NCBI GenBank assembly: GCA_026018925.1
Contig: JAKSZU010000011.1
Location: 8,824,485-8,888,484, forward strand
Source: Tupaia tana
Taxonomy: Eukaryota > Chordata > Mammalia > Scandentia > Tupaiidae
Length of the DNA stretch: 64,000 nt
Reading direction: 5' to 3'
Shown: positions 1-10,806 of the stretch, one piece after another
Layout: each line of letters opens with the position of its first letter
How positions within the stretch are numbered: position 1 is the stretch's first letter
Translations under genes and position numbers: made by a program
The notes under the pieces: generated by a model
What the model was told of the DNA's origin: nothing
What the model saw: only the letters and a program-made list of their open reading frames with translations
The model's database searches: none

Positions 1-7
1 AATAAAG

Positions 8-275
8 GATCAGCAGATGGCATAAAGGTTGTCACTGGACTCCCAGAGGTGGCCAGTCGTGGTTCAAGTCCCAGACCTAAAGACCTGAAACTCACACCAA
101 GTGTGTGTGCCCAAAATCCTGAGAGGAGATGGGAGGAGAAGGGAATGTGGCATAGCCATCCTCCCCAGGTGGGGGGAGGGTGATTTCTCACTTCCTGTCT
201 CTCTGGTGAGCACATGCACCCTATAGCAAAAATCTCTCTCCCAAAAAAATTAATAATTAAAAAAATAAAAAAAAC
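8..275 (+). repeat. tRNA-derived SINE, form L
   Basis: The tRNA-like head with GGTTCAAGTCCCAGACC (B-box region) is followed by the CACACC..GTGTGTGTGCCC middle, a GGGGGG-rich palindrome region, CCCTATAGCAAAAATC and an A-rich tail. Confidence 0.85.
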
Positions 276-935
276 CACTTAACCTAGAACTGCAAGTTTT
301 CATGTCTTTCCATCTGTTCACTGATTTTCCTCCTCTTTTCTGGATTCCTGCCACAATCTACACACGCACCGAGCCAAACAGGAGACAGACTTCCCATCCA
401 CAGGCGGCAGGCTGGTTTCCCAGTGGAAAAAGGTGTTGCTGCTACACTCTCAGGAAGAGCGAGTCAGAGGCTGGGTCTAACAGGAGAATGCGAGTTCATC
501 TGGTCTCAGTGAGCCCTGACCTGTGGGTGGATCCTCAGGAAGAGAAACGGACTCTGGCTGACCCTGCCCAGTGGCTGTGGCTCCCACAGTGACCTGTGGC
601 CAAATCCCGTGTCTTCATCACTGTCTGCTCTTGGCCTTAGTCCTACGTACTTGCCTCAGAGGCTTTTTTCTTGTTCTTTTTTTATTTCTTTCTTTCAAGA
701 ATTGTACCCTCTGGGTGTGGACATGTCCAGATCAACTGCATTTTTCAAAGCCCATCGTTCAAAGCCTCAACCTCCTTGGCATTGCCTTCATCTTCCTCTT
801 TATTACCTACTCACTCTCAAGGATGACAAACGCATTACATCTTTACCTGAAAATGATTGGTAGACGATATAGTCAGATATTCAGGAAGTCTGGTTGATGA
901 GAAAGTGTCTTGAGACAGTGAGCATTAATCTATCA
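276..935. other. Intron, no feature recognised
   Basis: Non-repetitive intron as far as I can tell. Open frames here have no family resemblance and overlap each other. Confidence 0.5.
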
Positions 936-950
936 GAATTAAGTGAAGGC

Positions 951-1215
951 AGGACCAGCAGTTGGTGTAATGTCGCTGGACTCTCATGTACTGGACCACG
1001 GTTCGAGTCCCGGACCTGGTGGCTTAAACTCATGCTGGGTGCGTGTGCATGCGTGCCCAAGATCCCAAGAAGAGAATGGAGAAGGGATTTGCAGTGTGGC
1101 CATCCCCCCTGGGGGGTGATTTTTCACTTTCTGTCTCTCTGTCTGTCTCTCTCTGTCTTTCTGGCGAGCACATGTGCCTATAGCAAAAACTTCTCTAAAA
1201 ACAAACAACAAAAAA
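951..1215 (+). repeat. tRNA-derived SINE, form L, with target duplication
   Basis: A complete copy from AGGACCAGCAG to an A-rich tail. It is flanked by GAATTAAGTGAAGGC (936-950) and GAATTAAGCGAAGGC (1216-1230), a 15-bp duplication with one change. Confidence 0.92.
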
Positions 1216-1350
1216 GAATTAAGCGAAGGCTAGCTGTGAGTGGCACTGTTTCTAGAAGAAAGTGTCTTTTAAGTCCTCAGGGAGGAATCAGGGACTCTTC
1301 CTTCAGTTTTCCATCTCCCCCACTTCCCTCCATGGAATAAACTCTACAGT

Positions 1351-1461
1351 GGTCTTCAGAAAGTTCATGAAAAATGGCTATTATAAAAAAACTATGGTTG
1401 GAGTTCAGAAATAGTTGCGCCAAAATAAAGACTACTTTTCCATGAACTTCTGAAGTCCTCA
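1351..1461. mobile_element. mariner MITE, Hsmar2/MADE2-like group
   Basis: Terminal inverted repeats CTTCAGAAAGTTCATG and CATGAACTTCTGAAG enclose an AT-rich core with TTGCGCCAAAATAAA. Seven relatives occur in the window (2172, 5975, 10398, 28419, 30509, 36378, 53774). The ends resemble the mammalian mariner group with TCAAAAAGTTCATGG termini; the exact family name is from memory. Confidence 0.7.
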
Positions 1462-1531
1462 TACACTAACGAAGCTGTATGTGTTTCCCTGGCTTATTCA
1501 GTCTGCAGTGTGAACAAGAAAGGATACACTT

Positions 1532-1760
1532 GGCTGGCCCCCTACCCTTGTGGTTAAGGGAGCTGGCTTTCACATGGCCAACTGTGGTTTGAATCCTAGC
1601 GCTGCTCCTTGAAAAACACACGAGCACATGTGCAGGTGTGCCCCAAATCCTGGTGGGATCCAGAAATGGATCAGTGGGGATTATGGCATGACCCTGCCCC
1701 ACTGAGAGGTGCTTTCTCCCTCTCTCTGTTCCTCTCTGGTGAGTACATGCACCCTCCAGA
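1532..1760 (+). repeat. tRNA-derived SINE, form W
   Basis: Contains GTGGTTAAGGGAGCTGG, CCTTGAAAAACACACG, CCCAAATCCTGGTGGG and CCCCACTGAGAGGTGC, the marks of this form. Confidence 0.8.
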
Positions 1761-1765
1761 AATAA

Positions 1766-1812
1766 TGGTTTGTTGGGAAAGTCACGGCACATTTTTGCAT
1801 AGAAAAACAACC
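1766..1812 (+). mobile_element. Half copy of palindromic mariner MITE
   Basis: GGTTTGTTGGGAAAGTCACGG followed by CATTTTTGCATAGAAAAACA matches the left arm of the elements at 14633 and 18071. The right arm is missing and a SINE follows directly. Confidence 0.6.
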
Positions 1813-1966
1813 ACATGGCCTACAATGGTTCGAGTCCTGGACCTTGCTTTCTTTCTGTCTCTGTCTCTCTCTGATGAGTGCATGTGCCCTGCAGCAAATT
1901 AAAATAAACAAATAAATACTAAATAATGGTAAATAAAATTAAATAAATAATTCTTGGGGGGGGGGG
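1813..1966 (+). repeat. tRNA-derived SINE, form S, 5'-truncated
   Basis: Starts inside the tRNA head (ACATGGCCTACAATGG), keeps GGTTCGAGTCCTGGACC, and ends in AAATTAAAATAAACAAATAA and AATAATTCTT followed by a G run. Confidence 0.75.
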
Positions 1967-2171
1967 AACTCAAGAGGGAAAACCTGTCACTGGCATTAGG
2001 AAGCCGAGTGGCTGCAGAAGGAACCAGACCTTGCAGGGCTGGAGATGGGATGAAAACCCCTAAACAAAAACGTGCCAGAGAACTGGGGTCCCTGGACTGC
2101 AAGGAAAATCTCTGCTGAAGAAAAGCTCTGAATGCCAACCTCTTTCTGTGGCCCAACACCTACGAGGGCAG

Positions 2172-2303
2172 GATCTTCAACACGTTCATGGAAAATGCTT
2201 ATCATGAAAAAGCCATGTGTGGATTTCAAAACTGTTTTGCACCAATAATCAATTCATATATACTTCGATTCCATTTTCCTATAAACTTTTTTGATGTCCC
2301 ATT
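2172..2303. mobile_element. mariner MITE, Hsmar2/MADE2-like group
   Basis: GATCTTCAACACGTTCATGGA at the left and CCTATAAACTTTTTTGATG at the right are diverged inverted ends. The core has GGATTTCAAAACTGTTTTGC, shared with the copies at 36378 and 30509. Confidence 0.65.
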
Positions 2304-2315
2304 ATATTCAACTTT

Positions 2316-2524
2316 CTTTCTTTGGAGAGTTATTTTTGCTATAGAGCACACTCCCAGGGGGATGGCCACACCACAATCTCTTCTCCATTCTCCTCTCAGA
2401 ATTTTTGGGCATGCATGTACACATGCCCAGCATGAGTTTCAATCTGCCGGGTCTATGACTTGAACCGCAGTGAACCATGTGGGAGTCCAGCGTCTTAACC
2501 ACTATGCTCCCTGTCGGTCCCTAC
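2316..2524 (-). repeat. tRNA-derived SINE, form L
   Basis: The reverse complement of form L: TTTTTGCTATAGAGCAC, CCCAGGGGGATGG, CATGCCCAGCATGAGTTTC and ACTATGCTCCCTGTCGGTCC at its head. Confidence 0.8.
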
Positions 2525-3007
2525 TGTCAAGATGTAGTTTCTTCTGGGTCATCTACCTTAAATCCTGAGTCTGGAAAGGAAGACTGTGGAACCCCACAGT
2601 GCCCCGAATGTCTCCAAGCACAGCAGTACCACCTTGCGTTACAGTTTCCAGAACATTACTTGAAACACCCAATGCCTCAACTAAGATTTAAGTTTGGTGA
2701 TCCACTGCAGGATGTCAAAGATGACTCCACACACTATCAGGTTGGACTTCTTGCTGCCTTTTGGATCAAACTTTAGTGGTTCTTAGTGTGCTATGGCATT
2801 AATGAACAGTGACCGAGGAGACCCAAGAGGCTAGATGACAACAATGGTGGAACTAATGACCCTCTGCACAGCAATCATCTGGTACATTGACCCTTTTCCC
2901 AAGGGCCCACAGCCCACATGTGCTGGGACCCAGGGTCTTGGGCTGCATGTGACCATCCCGGAACTTAATGAACACCTAAGTTCACGTGGGCTTGCGGACT
3001 GAAGATT
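2525..3007. other. Intron, no feature recognised
   Basis: No repeat, exon or RNA gene recognised between two SINEs. Confidence 0.5.
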
Positions 3008-3247
3008 TTCTTTTTCTTTCTTTCTTTTTTTTTTAGATTTTGCCTTAGGGTACATGTACTAGCCAGAGAGACAAAGAGAGAGAGAAAGAAAGTGAGAAAT
3101 AACTTTGAGAGGGGATGGCTATGCCACAATCCCTTCTCCACACACACATATCTGGCATGAATTTCAAACCACCAGGTCCGGGACTCGAACTGTACTCAGT
3201 CATGTGGAAGTCCAGTGCCTTAACTTCTACACCACCTCCTTGTCCCA
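3008..3247 (-). repeat. tRNA-derived SINE, form L
   Basis: A T-rich tail, then GTACATGTACTAGCCAGAGAG, GGGGATGGCTATGCC and a head region ending CCACCTCCTTGTCCC, all in reverse orientation. Confidence 0.8.
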
Positions 3248-4049
3248 ACAAGCCAAAGATTTTCAAAGCTGATCCAGATCTACCACTGTGACAAGTGTCT
3301 TGAATATCTTGTATTTTAGTTAAGTCGATAAATTTTGGCCCAATTATCATTTTAGTGCACAAAACACAGCTGCATACTCTAACCGAATCCTACCACTTCC
3401 TGGACGTAAAAAAGTTCAAGCACTTTTTGAAGACGCTATGTTGGACCAGGTAAAGTCTGTTAAGAGATGATCCCAGGGAAAGCAAAACTAAAAAGATCTG
3501 CATAAGTACACAGTACAGTACCCCATTTGTGAATGTCACCAGGGTTCGTGTCTATAGCTTCTGAGAGTGGTTCTCTGCAGAGAGAGTAACTGGACCTTCT
3601 AACAGTGTGTTGCAGAGGTAGACTTCCGGGCCAGGGTGCTCATGGCTAGTGGAGCAATTCTCAGGCTTCCCAGAACAGGAGAAAGGCCAAGACTCATCCA
3701 GGAACAGTCCTGTCTCTGTCCTTTCGGCCGCCTTGTACAAACAGTGCTGGGGTGGGCAGTTGTGTAAAGCTCACACTGGGGACGGGGCCTCTTGTAGATG
3801 AACCACCCAGCTTTTCAAATGCTGGAGGTAGGGCTGCCTTGGCTCAAGAGAGACAGATGTCACCTTGGAAAAGGGGTTTGCACTGGTGGGATCATTTGGT
3901 GTTCGGGAAGCAGTTCCTACACAGGACACTAATGAACCCATTTTTCAAATGAGTAAACTGAGGAATAATGGTGAAATGATCCCTCTTGGACTGGTTAACT
4001 TTCTTTCTTTTCTTCTTCCTCTCTTTCTTTCTTATTACTATTAGTTTTT
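3248..4049. other. Intron, possible short MIR piece
   Basis: Mostly unrecognised. TTTTTCAAATGAGTAAACTG at about 3938-3962 resembles the antisense MIR core (ACAGATGAGGAAACTGAGG), but it is too short to be sure. Confidence 0.4.
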
Positions 4050-4178
4050 TAACTTGCTATAGTCACGAGAGAGAGAGAAAGGGAAAGTGAGAAAGCAAGC
4101 TGCCAGGTCTGGGACTTGAATTATGGTTGGCCATGTGGGAGTCCAGCACCCTAACCACTATGCTACCTGCTGACCCTT
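4050..4178 (-). repeat. tRNA-derived SINE, form S
   Basis: GAAAGTGAGAAAGCAAGCTGCC, then the reverse-complement tRNA head with GGGACTTGAATTATGG and CACTATGCTACCTGCTGACCC. The form L middle is absent. Confidence 0.8.
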
Positions 4179-4185
4179 TAACTCT

Positions 4186-4434
4186 TTTTAAAAAAGTTTT
4201 GCTATCAGGTGCATAAACTCCCCAGAGAGAGACAGAGAGGGAAAGTAAGAAAGCACCTTTTAGGGAGGATGGTCACGCTTCAATCTTTTTCCTTCCATTC
4301 TTCTTTTAGAATTTTGGACACATATACACATGCGCCCGGCATGATTTTCAAGCAGCAGGGTCTGGGACTCAAGCTGTGCAGTTGGTCACGTGGGACCCAG
4401 TCACCTTAACCCCCACACTAACCGGCTGACCTCA
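4186..4434 (-). repeat. tRNA-derived SINE, form L/W
   Basis: A complete antisense copy directly beside the one at 4050. It has AAAAAGTTTTGCTATCAGG at the tail side and CACACTAACCGGCTGACC at the head. Confidence 0.8.
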
Positions 4435-4578
4435 GGAACTGGTTAACTTCTAAAAGCTCTGCTGCCCTGAAGAGGCACTGGTCACTAAACTACCCAGTTT
4501 CTAGAAGCCCATGGTAACCAGGGACTCTGAGCCTTCAGGGAGTGACAGCTACCCACAGTGAGAAGGGACGTCACATAC

Positions 4579-4736
4579 CTTTCCGGAGGGTGTGAGGACT
4601 CTGGTCTGCAGGAGGCTGGCTGGGGCTGGCACCTGGTTGTGCCCCCGGTTGTGTCCCTGCACAGGCTGTTCCCTGGCCGGAGCCTGGACTTCCTTTCTGC
4701 CCAGACCCAGGAGAAAGTTCCTTGCTTTTAGGTGCA
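4579..4736 (-). CDS. ARHGAP44: ARHGAP44 exon, proline/serine-rich tail (residues 395-447)
   Basis: This 158-nt exon is read on the minus strand between acceptor TGTGTTCCAG and donor GTATGTGA. It completes the split serine from the exon at 8934 and encodes APKSKELSPGSGQKGSP followed by GTQPGAQPGASPSQPPADQ and SPHTLRK, leaving one G for the next exon. This is the low-complexity linker after the GAP domain, rich in Ser, Pro, Gly and Gln, with a PGAQPGA near-repeat that invites length variation. From memory the human protein has one more such repeat here. The family continues with VSKKLAPIPPKVPFG, and a G as first codon base fits that valine. No later exon appears before base 1. Confidence 0.93.
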
Positions 4737-5732
4737 CTGGAACACAAGCACACAGAACAAAGAGAGCCGCTGAAATCAGGTGACTTCAGCACCAGCCTTG
4801 GCAATGGCAATTCGGTGTGTCCTGGGCCCGCACAAGTCTGTACCAGCTCTGGTCTGTCTCTACCCCTTCCGAAAGCCTTCAAAGGCATCCTGTGAGGTGA
4901 CTGTCCCTTCTCAGAGGTCTGATGTCCCACTGCCATCTCTGTGGCACTCAGTACTCACTGTTAGGGTCCTATTCACCCCTCCGTCCTCCTAGGTGACCAT
5001 AAGCAATGTGAGGACAGGGCCCTTGCACGTCCCACCATGGGCCATCCTCAACATGGGAATTCCAGCACATTCTGACAGTGTCACTGCAGTGTCCTTGTCC
5101 CTTCAATAGCCACAGCACACCAGAGCTGAGAGAGTCCTTACTGTACCCAGCAAGGACAGATGACATGGGCTCATGCCAGGGCTGAGGCCAAAGTGCTCCA
5201 GCTCTCCCGCTGTTGGACTAGAGCCCCCGTCATGTTCCGAGCAGGGTAAGGATTCTGGGACCTATCATCAGACCCACGAACAGGTTCCTACACTGGGGCT
5301 GTGCTCCTGAACACGGGGCAATTCAAGCCCCAGGCCTCCAGGCTTCGAGGATGATGAAAGTGCATGGAAGTGGGGATGTGGGTCTCTGGAGTCCCTCCAG
5401 TTTGCAAAGGGACAACCTACGTCACCCAGCCCCCAAGAAGGTGCACCCTCCACAGCTCGGCTATTTCCTAGGCTATCCCCCATGAGAACGCGTCTCTTAG
5501 GAGCCACCCAACTTGACTCCAAAAAATAAGGGACGGTAAATGGCCAGCAGGCTTGCTCCCTACGGGCCCCAGCGCACTCTCCATGGTAGATATTCTAACT
5601 GGTCTCCGTACGTGCCCCACCCCTGCCCCTGTTCTCACTCCTTTTCAGCAAAATGCCCCAGGTAGCCCTAGTGAATCGGGGTAGACACTTTGGAACTGGG
5701 AGCTACAGTGAGACTCAAAAAGACTATGAAGT
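4737..5732. other. Intron, no feature recognised
   Basis: Apparently unique sequence between the exon at 4579 and the next SINE. Open frames on either strand show no family match. Confidence 0.5.
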
Positions 5733-5973
5733 GCCAGCCAGTGGCCTGGTGATTAAGGCAGCTGGATCCCACAGGGCTGACTGCACAGTTCAAGTCCTAG
5801 ACTCGATGGCTTGAAAAAAAAATGACTGGACTCATGTGTATACATGCCCAGAACCCTAAAAGAAAAATGGAGACGGGATTGTAGCACGGCTGTCCCTTCG
5901 AGGGGGTGCTTTCTCACTGTCCTCCTGGTGAGCACACATCTTCTATCACAAGCTACAGACAAATAAAACTGTG
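5733..5973 (+). repeat. tRNA-derived SINE, form W
   Basis: GTGATTAAGGCAGCTGGATCC, GGCTTGAAAAAAAAATGAC, CGAGGGGGTGCTTTCTCAC and a tail resembling CTATCACAAGCTACAG. Confidence 0.8.
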
Positions 5974-5974
5974 A

Positions 5975-6070
5975 ACAATGGAATTAAAATATGGATTCAT
6001 TTGGGTATGAGGGTGTGAAACATTTTGAAATCCATGCATCATTTTCTCATAATGAGCATTTTCCACCGCT
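5975..6070. mobile_element. mariner MITE remnant, Hsmar2/MADE2-like group
   Basis: AATGGAATTAAAATATGGATT then TTTGAAATCCATGCATCATT and CATAATGAGCATTTTCC match the core and one arm of the group. The outer ends are lost or diverged. Confidence 0.55.
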
Positions 6071-6525
6071 TCTGTCAGGTTTCTTTGTATCTGTTACCCA
6101 TACTTGGGTCCCGATGTCCTCAGGTGGGGCGTGGGGAGTCTACGAGCCTAAATCCTTTGCAATGGCTGTTTCTTCCTCCCAAAAAAACAGCCACAGCCTA
6201 TTTTGTCCCTCACTGTATCTAGAACCTCCCGATATTAATTTGGAGGAAATGCCAACGGAAATATACTCCTCCAACCCCCTAGGGTATGGCAGCAAAGGCC
6301 GGGAGCAGGAAGCCCTGGATGGTAGACATCACAGGCTGGAGGACAGAGAGACCGTGTCCGAGTAGGAGTGCAGTCACTTGCTCTCAAGAGGGGTTTCACA
6401 GAGCACCCAGGTCATCGCCCTAGGGGACATCTCACTTCCTCCAGAGGAGCCAAAAGAGCAACAATTCCTTTCTCTAGTCTGGCAATGAAAAACAAGAATA
6501 GAAAACTCTTCCTTGCTGGGGCTGG
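6071..6525. other. Intron, no feature recognised
   Basis: No repeat, exon or RNA gene recognised. Confidence 0.5.
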
Positions 6526-6702
6526 CAAGGGGCATGGTGGTTAAGGGTGCTGGACTCTCACCAGGCTAACTACGGTTTGAGTCCTGGACCTAGTGGCTTG
6601 CTTTCTCACTTTTACTCTCTCTCTTTCTCTGTCCTTCTCTGGTCAAATTAGAGTAAGTAAATAAAGTTAAATAAAATAATTCTTAAAAAAAAAAAAAAAA
6701 AC
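6526..6702 (+). repeat. tRNA-derived SINE, form S
   Basis: GGCATGGTGGTTAAGGGTGC (A-box region), GGTTTGAGTCCTGGACC (B-box region), a pyrimidine stretch, then TCTGGTCAAATTAGAG and AATAATTCTTAAAA. Confidence 0.88.
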
Positions 6703-8933
6703 TTGCCCCACTCAGGCTGCACAAGGGCTTATCTTTTATTCTTCCTCAGGCTCAAGGTCACCAGGAACTCAGGCATCAATGCCAATTAACTATCGACCTT
6801 CCCATCCTTCCCATCCGTCTCTGAGACATCAAGAAGATAAAGCAAAACCACCAAGCCAAAAGATGGCTTCTTCCTGTTTCCTTTGGACAGATGAAGCATG
6901 TAACCAAGGAATCTAGGCATGTGCTTCCTCTGTTCCCTCCCACCTGCTACGCCTCCCCAGCAAGCAAGCATTCACCTCCTCAGCCTTGCTCCTCTGGGCG
7001 CAGCTGACCCAGGGGGATGGATGGGGTGGAAGGTCATTGTCAGGAGCTAGATGACTGAGGATCGTTTGAGGACAGTTTAGTTCCGGGAACATAGGACCAG
7101 TTAGTGTGTTGGGTGCCCAGGGGCAGGAGGCAGAGCGTGGGGCTACCGTGATGCCAAGCAGCTGAGCAGGAGTTGGAAGCCTATCCCAGCTGGGCAGGGC
7201 CTGGAAGGGCAGGAGCTGAAGGCAGGGCCCATGGTTTGGAGGAGGAGCCCTAATAGGAATCCAGAACTAGAAGCCACATCATCTGCTCTGCAAATGTCCA
7301 GGAAACAGAAACAAAGGAAAACAATGGAACACCCACATGTATGAGGGAGAATCACATGGGGACAGACAGAGCTGCAGGAGAGACAAGAACCCCTATCTCC
7401 ACAGAAAAGCTACAGAACCTTAACCCATGGCAAGGGGCAGGTGTGAGATGTCGCCACAGAGCAAAGGGACTGATGGGGCAACTGTCCTGCCACAGGTGAC
7501 TCTACAAGGACACCTATCCACACTGTCCCTGGGACACCTTCAGAGCCTGGGGGAACCCTCTCCCCTTGACAGGGCATGTTTTAGAAATATTATTGGGCAT
7601 GTGTTAGAAATATCATTGATATGCAAAATATTGCAAGGTGGCACGTCTGTTTTATAAGATGGGAGATCAGGATGAAGCGAAGAGTGTGCTAAGAGGGAAA
7701 TGTCCCAGCCCATCTCCTGTCTGTGTCTTCTGCCTCCGGTCAGCCTTGCTGGCCCTCCACCATCCGGCTCTGCTGCTCCACTGAACTCCACCTTCTCCGC
7801 ATCTCTCAAGGTGACCTGAAGCTCAGCAAGAGCAGCCAGGCATCCTTTCTCAGTTGGATATACCATGAGTGACAGCCCCAGCACACCCAGTGCCAAGGGC
7901 TCATCCCCCAACTCTCGGGTGGCCCTGTTTTCCCTTGGCTATTTTCCAATTTCACAGGGAAAAGACCTTCTACATTTTAAGGGAAAAAGATGTTCGAAAT
8001 CTCATTGAGAATGCTGTGTATATACGTGCAAGTGTGCTCCTGCTGAAGGCTCGTAAGAATGTGTGGCTGTGTGTTCATGTGCTTTGGGAAAGACACGGAT
8101 CAGAGTCCCTAAGTCTCCAAAATCTTCCTGGCAACGGCTCTGGGGTAAAGCCATGTGTCCTAACAGAAGGCAAGACAGCGCAGAAGTAGAAGGGGCTGCT
8201 CTCCTGTTTGGAGCTGCTGTTGGAGAACAGACAGAAACAAACAGTAGCGTTTTTTTCCGGATGCAATCCCCATTTCCAGAATTCCCCTCCTCCAACCTTG
8301 CTTTTCTAGAGAGAGCCTGGTCCCACCTCCTTCCAGGGCAACTTTGAGTATGCAGATTTGAGTGGTGCAAACTTCTGTCATTGCTGGGCTATTTGCAGAG
8401 CCCTAACTCCTTGGAGGCAGTGCTCCTGTCTTTCTACCTTTGGACAGAGAAAGTGCTCCGTCACCGTTCCCTGAACTAGCAATGGACCCAACCTGTCTTT
8501 TTTTCTTTCCATAGAAGAATGAAAACTCAAACACACAGCAGATGCAAAGGTTCGAAGGCTGATGTCCCTAGCACACCTCCTCTCCTTTTCTGTTTTGTGC
8601 CCATTTCAGCTGCAACACAGCTGCTCCAAGAAGAGAAACACTGAATTTCTAAACTCCAAAATAGAGTTATGACAGCAGAGGAAGGAGGGAAGGAGGAGCG
8701 AGGGAGTGTGCCGTTCCTTACACTCTCAGGGAGCTACTACTTTGCTTAAGGACGCTATTCTTGGAGGCCTGGACCTTATGTGACATCAGGAGGGCTGTGG
8801 ATGGCTTATGCAGAGAGCTGAGCACGAATGCTCAGACACAGGGGCGAGATGTAATCAAATCCAAGAGGCAGAAAAGGGCGCGGCAAATCCAGGCACCCTC
8901 TGCATGGCATGTGGGCCTGTGGGAGCCTCTTAC
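6703..8933. other. Intron, mostly unique sequence with one short duplication
   Basis: 2.2 kb without a recognisable repeat family or exon. At 7572-7617 a 23-bp unit starting GGGCATG and holding TTAGAAATAT occurs twice head to tail, with three differences. GC-rich sequence near 8930 belongs to the next exon. Confidence 0.5.
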
Positions 8934-9158
8934 CTGGTCCGCTCAGCCCCCGGCTGCAGGCCAGGGCCAGATGGAGAAAGCGCGGGAAGAGGTGCGGGGC
9001 TGTCCGGGGGCTGCTCCGGCAGGGGTGATGGCAGGGGCGCGGCCAGCTCGGCGGGCGGGGCGGGAGGCTGCATGGTGGGCGGGGCGCAGGATGCTTTCCG
9101 GCCGGCAGAGGAGCCTCTTCGAGCCACCCAGGAGGTGTCCATGACCCTCACACCCATG
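8934..9158 (-). CDS. ARHGAP44: ARHGAP44 exon, proline-rich tail (residues 320-394)
   Basis: A 225-nt exon between acceptor CCCTCGCCAG and donor GTAAGAGG. It completes the serine split with the microexon and encodes MGVRVMDTSWVARRGSSAG, then SCAPPTMQPPAPPAELAAPL and PSPLPEQPPDSPAPLPALSP to ERT, ending with two bases of the next serine. The proline-rich stretches are the kind of sequence that binds SH3 domains, which RICH proteins are known to do; the exact site is not identifiable here. This is the most GC-rich part of the gene in the window, and several CpGs fall in proline and arginine codons. Confidence 0.95.
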
Positions 9159-9900
9159 CTGGCGAGGGACACAAAGACACCTGCTTAGCCACGCGTGACA
9201 GGTGACACGCTCCCTCCCCAATGAAGCAGTAACATTCAAGCAGGTCTGTGTTAGGAGAGCAACGCAGCCTTAGCACCCTGGCCTGGGCAGGGAAGCGATG
9301 CTGGGCAGCGGCTATGCCCTGGCTGGCTGGGGCTGCCCTCTCTCCCCGGCAGGGAGCAGAGCACAGTGCCATAGCTTGGGAGTAGCCAAGCTGCACTACA
9401 GCCCTCCGCCCAAGCCAGCGGGCTTAGGATAATGGCCCGCCAAGCTCCCTGGGTGTGGGATCCAAGCTTTCCTGGTGCGGAACGTGGCGGTGGCCAAGGT
9501 GGGGTTGGGTGCACTCGCTCCTCCCAAGTGCGAGAGCGAGATGGGTGGGACAGGGACCTGCAGCGTCACGCCAGAACATGGAACCGACCAGCAGGAGACA
9601 TTGAAATATACACCCTTCTGTTATAACTGGAGGTCCAGCCATAGCTCCATCACGGCTGAGACCCCACCACGCCATAACCTCTGCAGGCCGCGCCCGCTGG
9701 TCTGCACGCAGGGAAGGGGCCGCTCATGCCTCTGGTCCCTCTGCGCTCTGACTCTACTGTCATGATGGGCACACAGCTTCAAATAAGTCGGCCAAGCAAC
9801 CACACGAGGCGCATTCGCCCTGTCACAGAGCTCACTACGACATAGCTGGCTCAGTTTAAGAGCTGGAACACGGCCTCGTAACTACCAGAGGATACCGTAC
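9159..9900 (-). other. Short intron (742 nt) upstream of the proline-rich exon
   Basis: The intron between the 18-nt microexon and the exon at 8934, without any SINE. It is one of the few gaps in this gene that mobile elements have left free. Confidence 0.7.
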
Positions 9901-9918
9901 CTTTGGATTTTCCTAAGG
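9901..9918 (-). CDS. ARHGAP44: ARHGAP44 18-nt microexon encoding LRKIQ plus split codons
   Basis: CCTTAGGAAAATCCAAAG is bordered by acceptor TCCGTCCCTGCAG and donor GTACGG. It takes GG from the exon at 23475 (Gly), encodes L R K I Q, and leaves AG for the serine completed by the exon at 8934. The result, DGLRKIQSMGVRV, matches ARHGAP44 as I know it. The exon is a multiple of three with the same phase on both sides, so skipping it removes six residues without changing frame. It is too short to be found by ordinary open-frame scanning. A 13.6-kb intron precedes it and a 742-nt intron follows. Whether it is constitutive or regulated cannot be seen here. Confidence 0.93.
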
Positions 9919-10397
9919 CTGCAGGGACGGAAACATACAGATATTAGTGTCAACGAATCTAGCCTTCCTTTGGACATAGAGGTTGTCTTTCTACAAGAGG
10001 TCTCTTGCCAGGGTCTTAGAGTGGGGCTCTAAATTCACACTGCGCTGTGAAATTATCACAAGTCAGATGGTCTCTCCTTAAAGTGACTCTTCTGTTTATA
10101 CAGGTACAAATCATCCTACTAAGCACACAGAAGAATAGAGAGGAGCTGAGGGTTGGTATGGGTGTGGAAGAGGGGAAGAGGTGGTCATAGAGAGAAAGAT
10201 ACTGGTAGAAGCAGCCAAGTACTCACTTCTAAGTAATATGAACTTAGAAGGTGGTTAGTTCCCTTTGCTCTGGTCTAGAGGGTAACTGTGGTCCTTAGTC
10301 AAGGGCTTCATTGACTAAGGCAAGTATCCATTTCTAGTGCAAAGGGAAACACAGCTACACATGCAGGCAGAAAACACACACAGCTAGCTACCACGTA
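9919..10397. other. Intron, no feature recognised
   Basis: Upstream flank of the microexon. Apart from the acceptor tract I see no named element. Confidence 0.5.
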
Positions 10398-10806
10398 GGG
10401 AGGTCTTCAAAAAGTTCATGGAAGATGGTATGATTAAAAAAAATGATAAATAGGGACCAGCAGTTGGCCTAATGGCTATGTCGCTGGACTCCCATGTAGT
10501 CAACCATGGTTCGAGTCCCAGACCCGGTGGCTTAAACTCAGGTCGGGCATATGTGCGTGCGTGCCCAAGATCCGAAGAGGAGAATGAAGAAGGGATTATG
10601 GCGTGGCTATCTCCCCCGGGGGGTGATTTCTCACTTTCTGTATCTCTGTCTCTCTCTGTCTTTCTGGTGAGCACATGTGCCCCATAGCAAAAACCTCTCC
10701 AAAAAAAAAAAAAAAGATAAATGGATTTCATTTTTTGCATAAAAATAAGCTCATACTTCAATTTCATTTTCTTCCCCCCACAAAATCTTTGAAGTCTCTT
10801 CATAGA
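10398..10806. mobile_element. mariner MITE, Hsmar2/MADE2-like, split by a SINE
   Basis: Left arm GGAGGTCTTCAAAAAGTTCA with TGGAAGATGG (10398-10453) and right part ending ACAAAATCTTTGAAGTCTC (10716-10806) are one element. The SINE at 10454-10715 interrupts it, so the MITE is older than the SINE. Confidence 0.8.
10454..10715 (+). repeat. tRNA-derived SINE, form L, inside a MITE
   Basis: Complete, with CCCCCGGGGGGTGATTTC and CCCATAGCAAAAACC. The duplication is GATAAATAG (10445-10453) and GATAAATGG (10716-10724). Confidence 0.93.

Noticed and set aside
8934-9158. A CpG island promoter at the GC-rich segment
   Set aside because: The GC content is explained by the proline- and arginine-rich coding exon, and the segment is only about 225 bp long.
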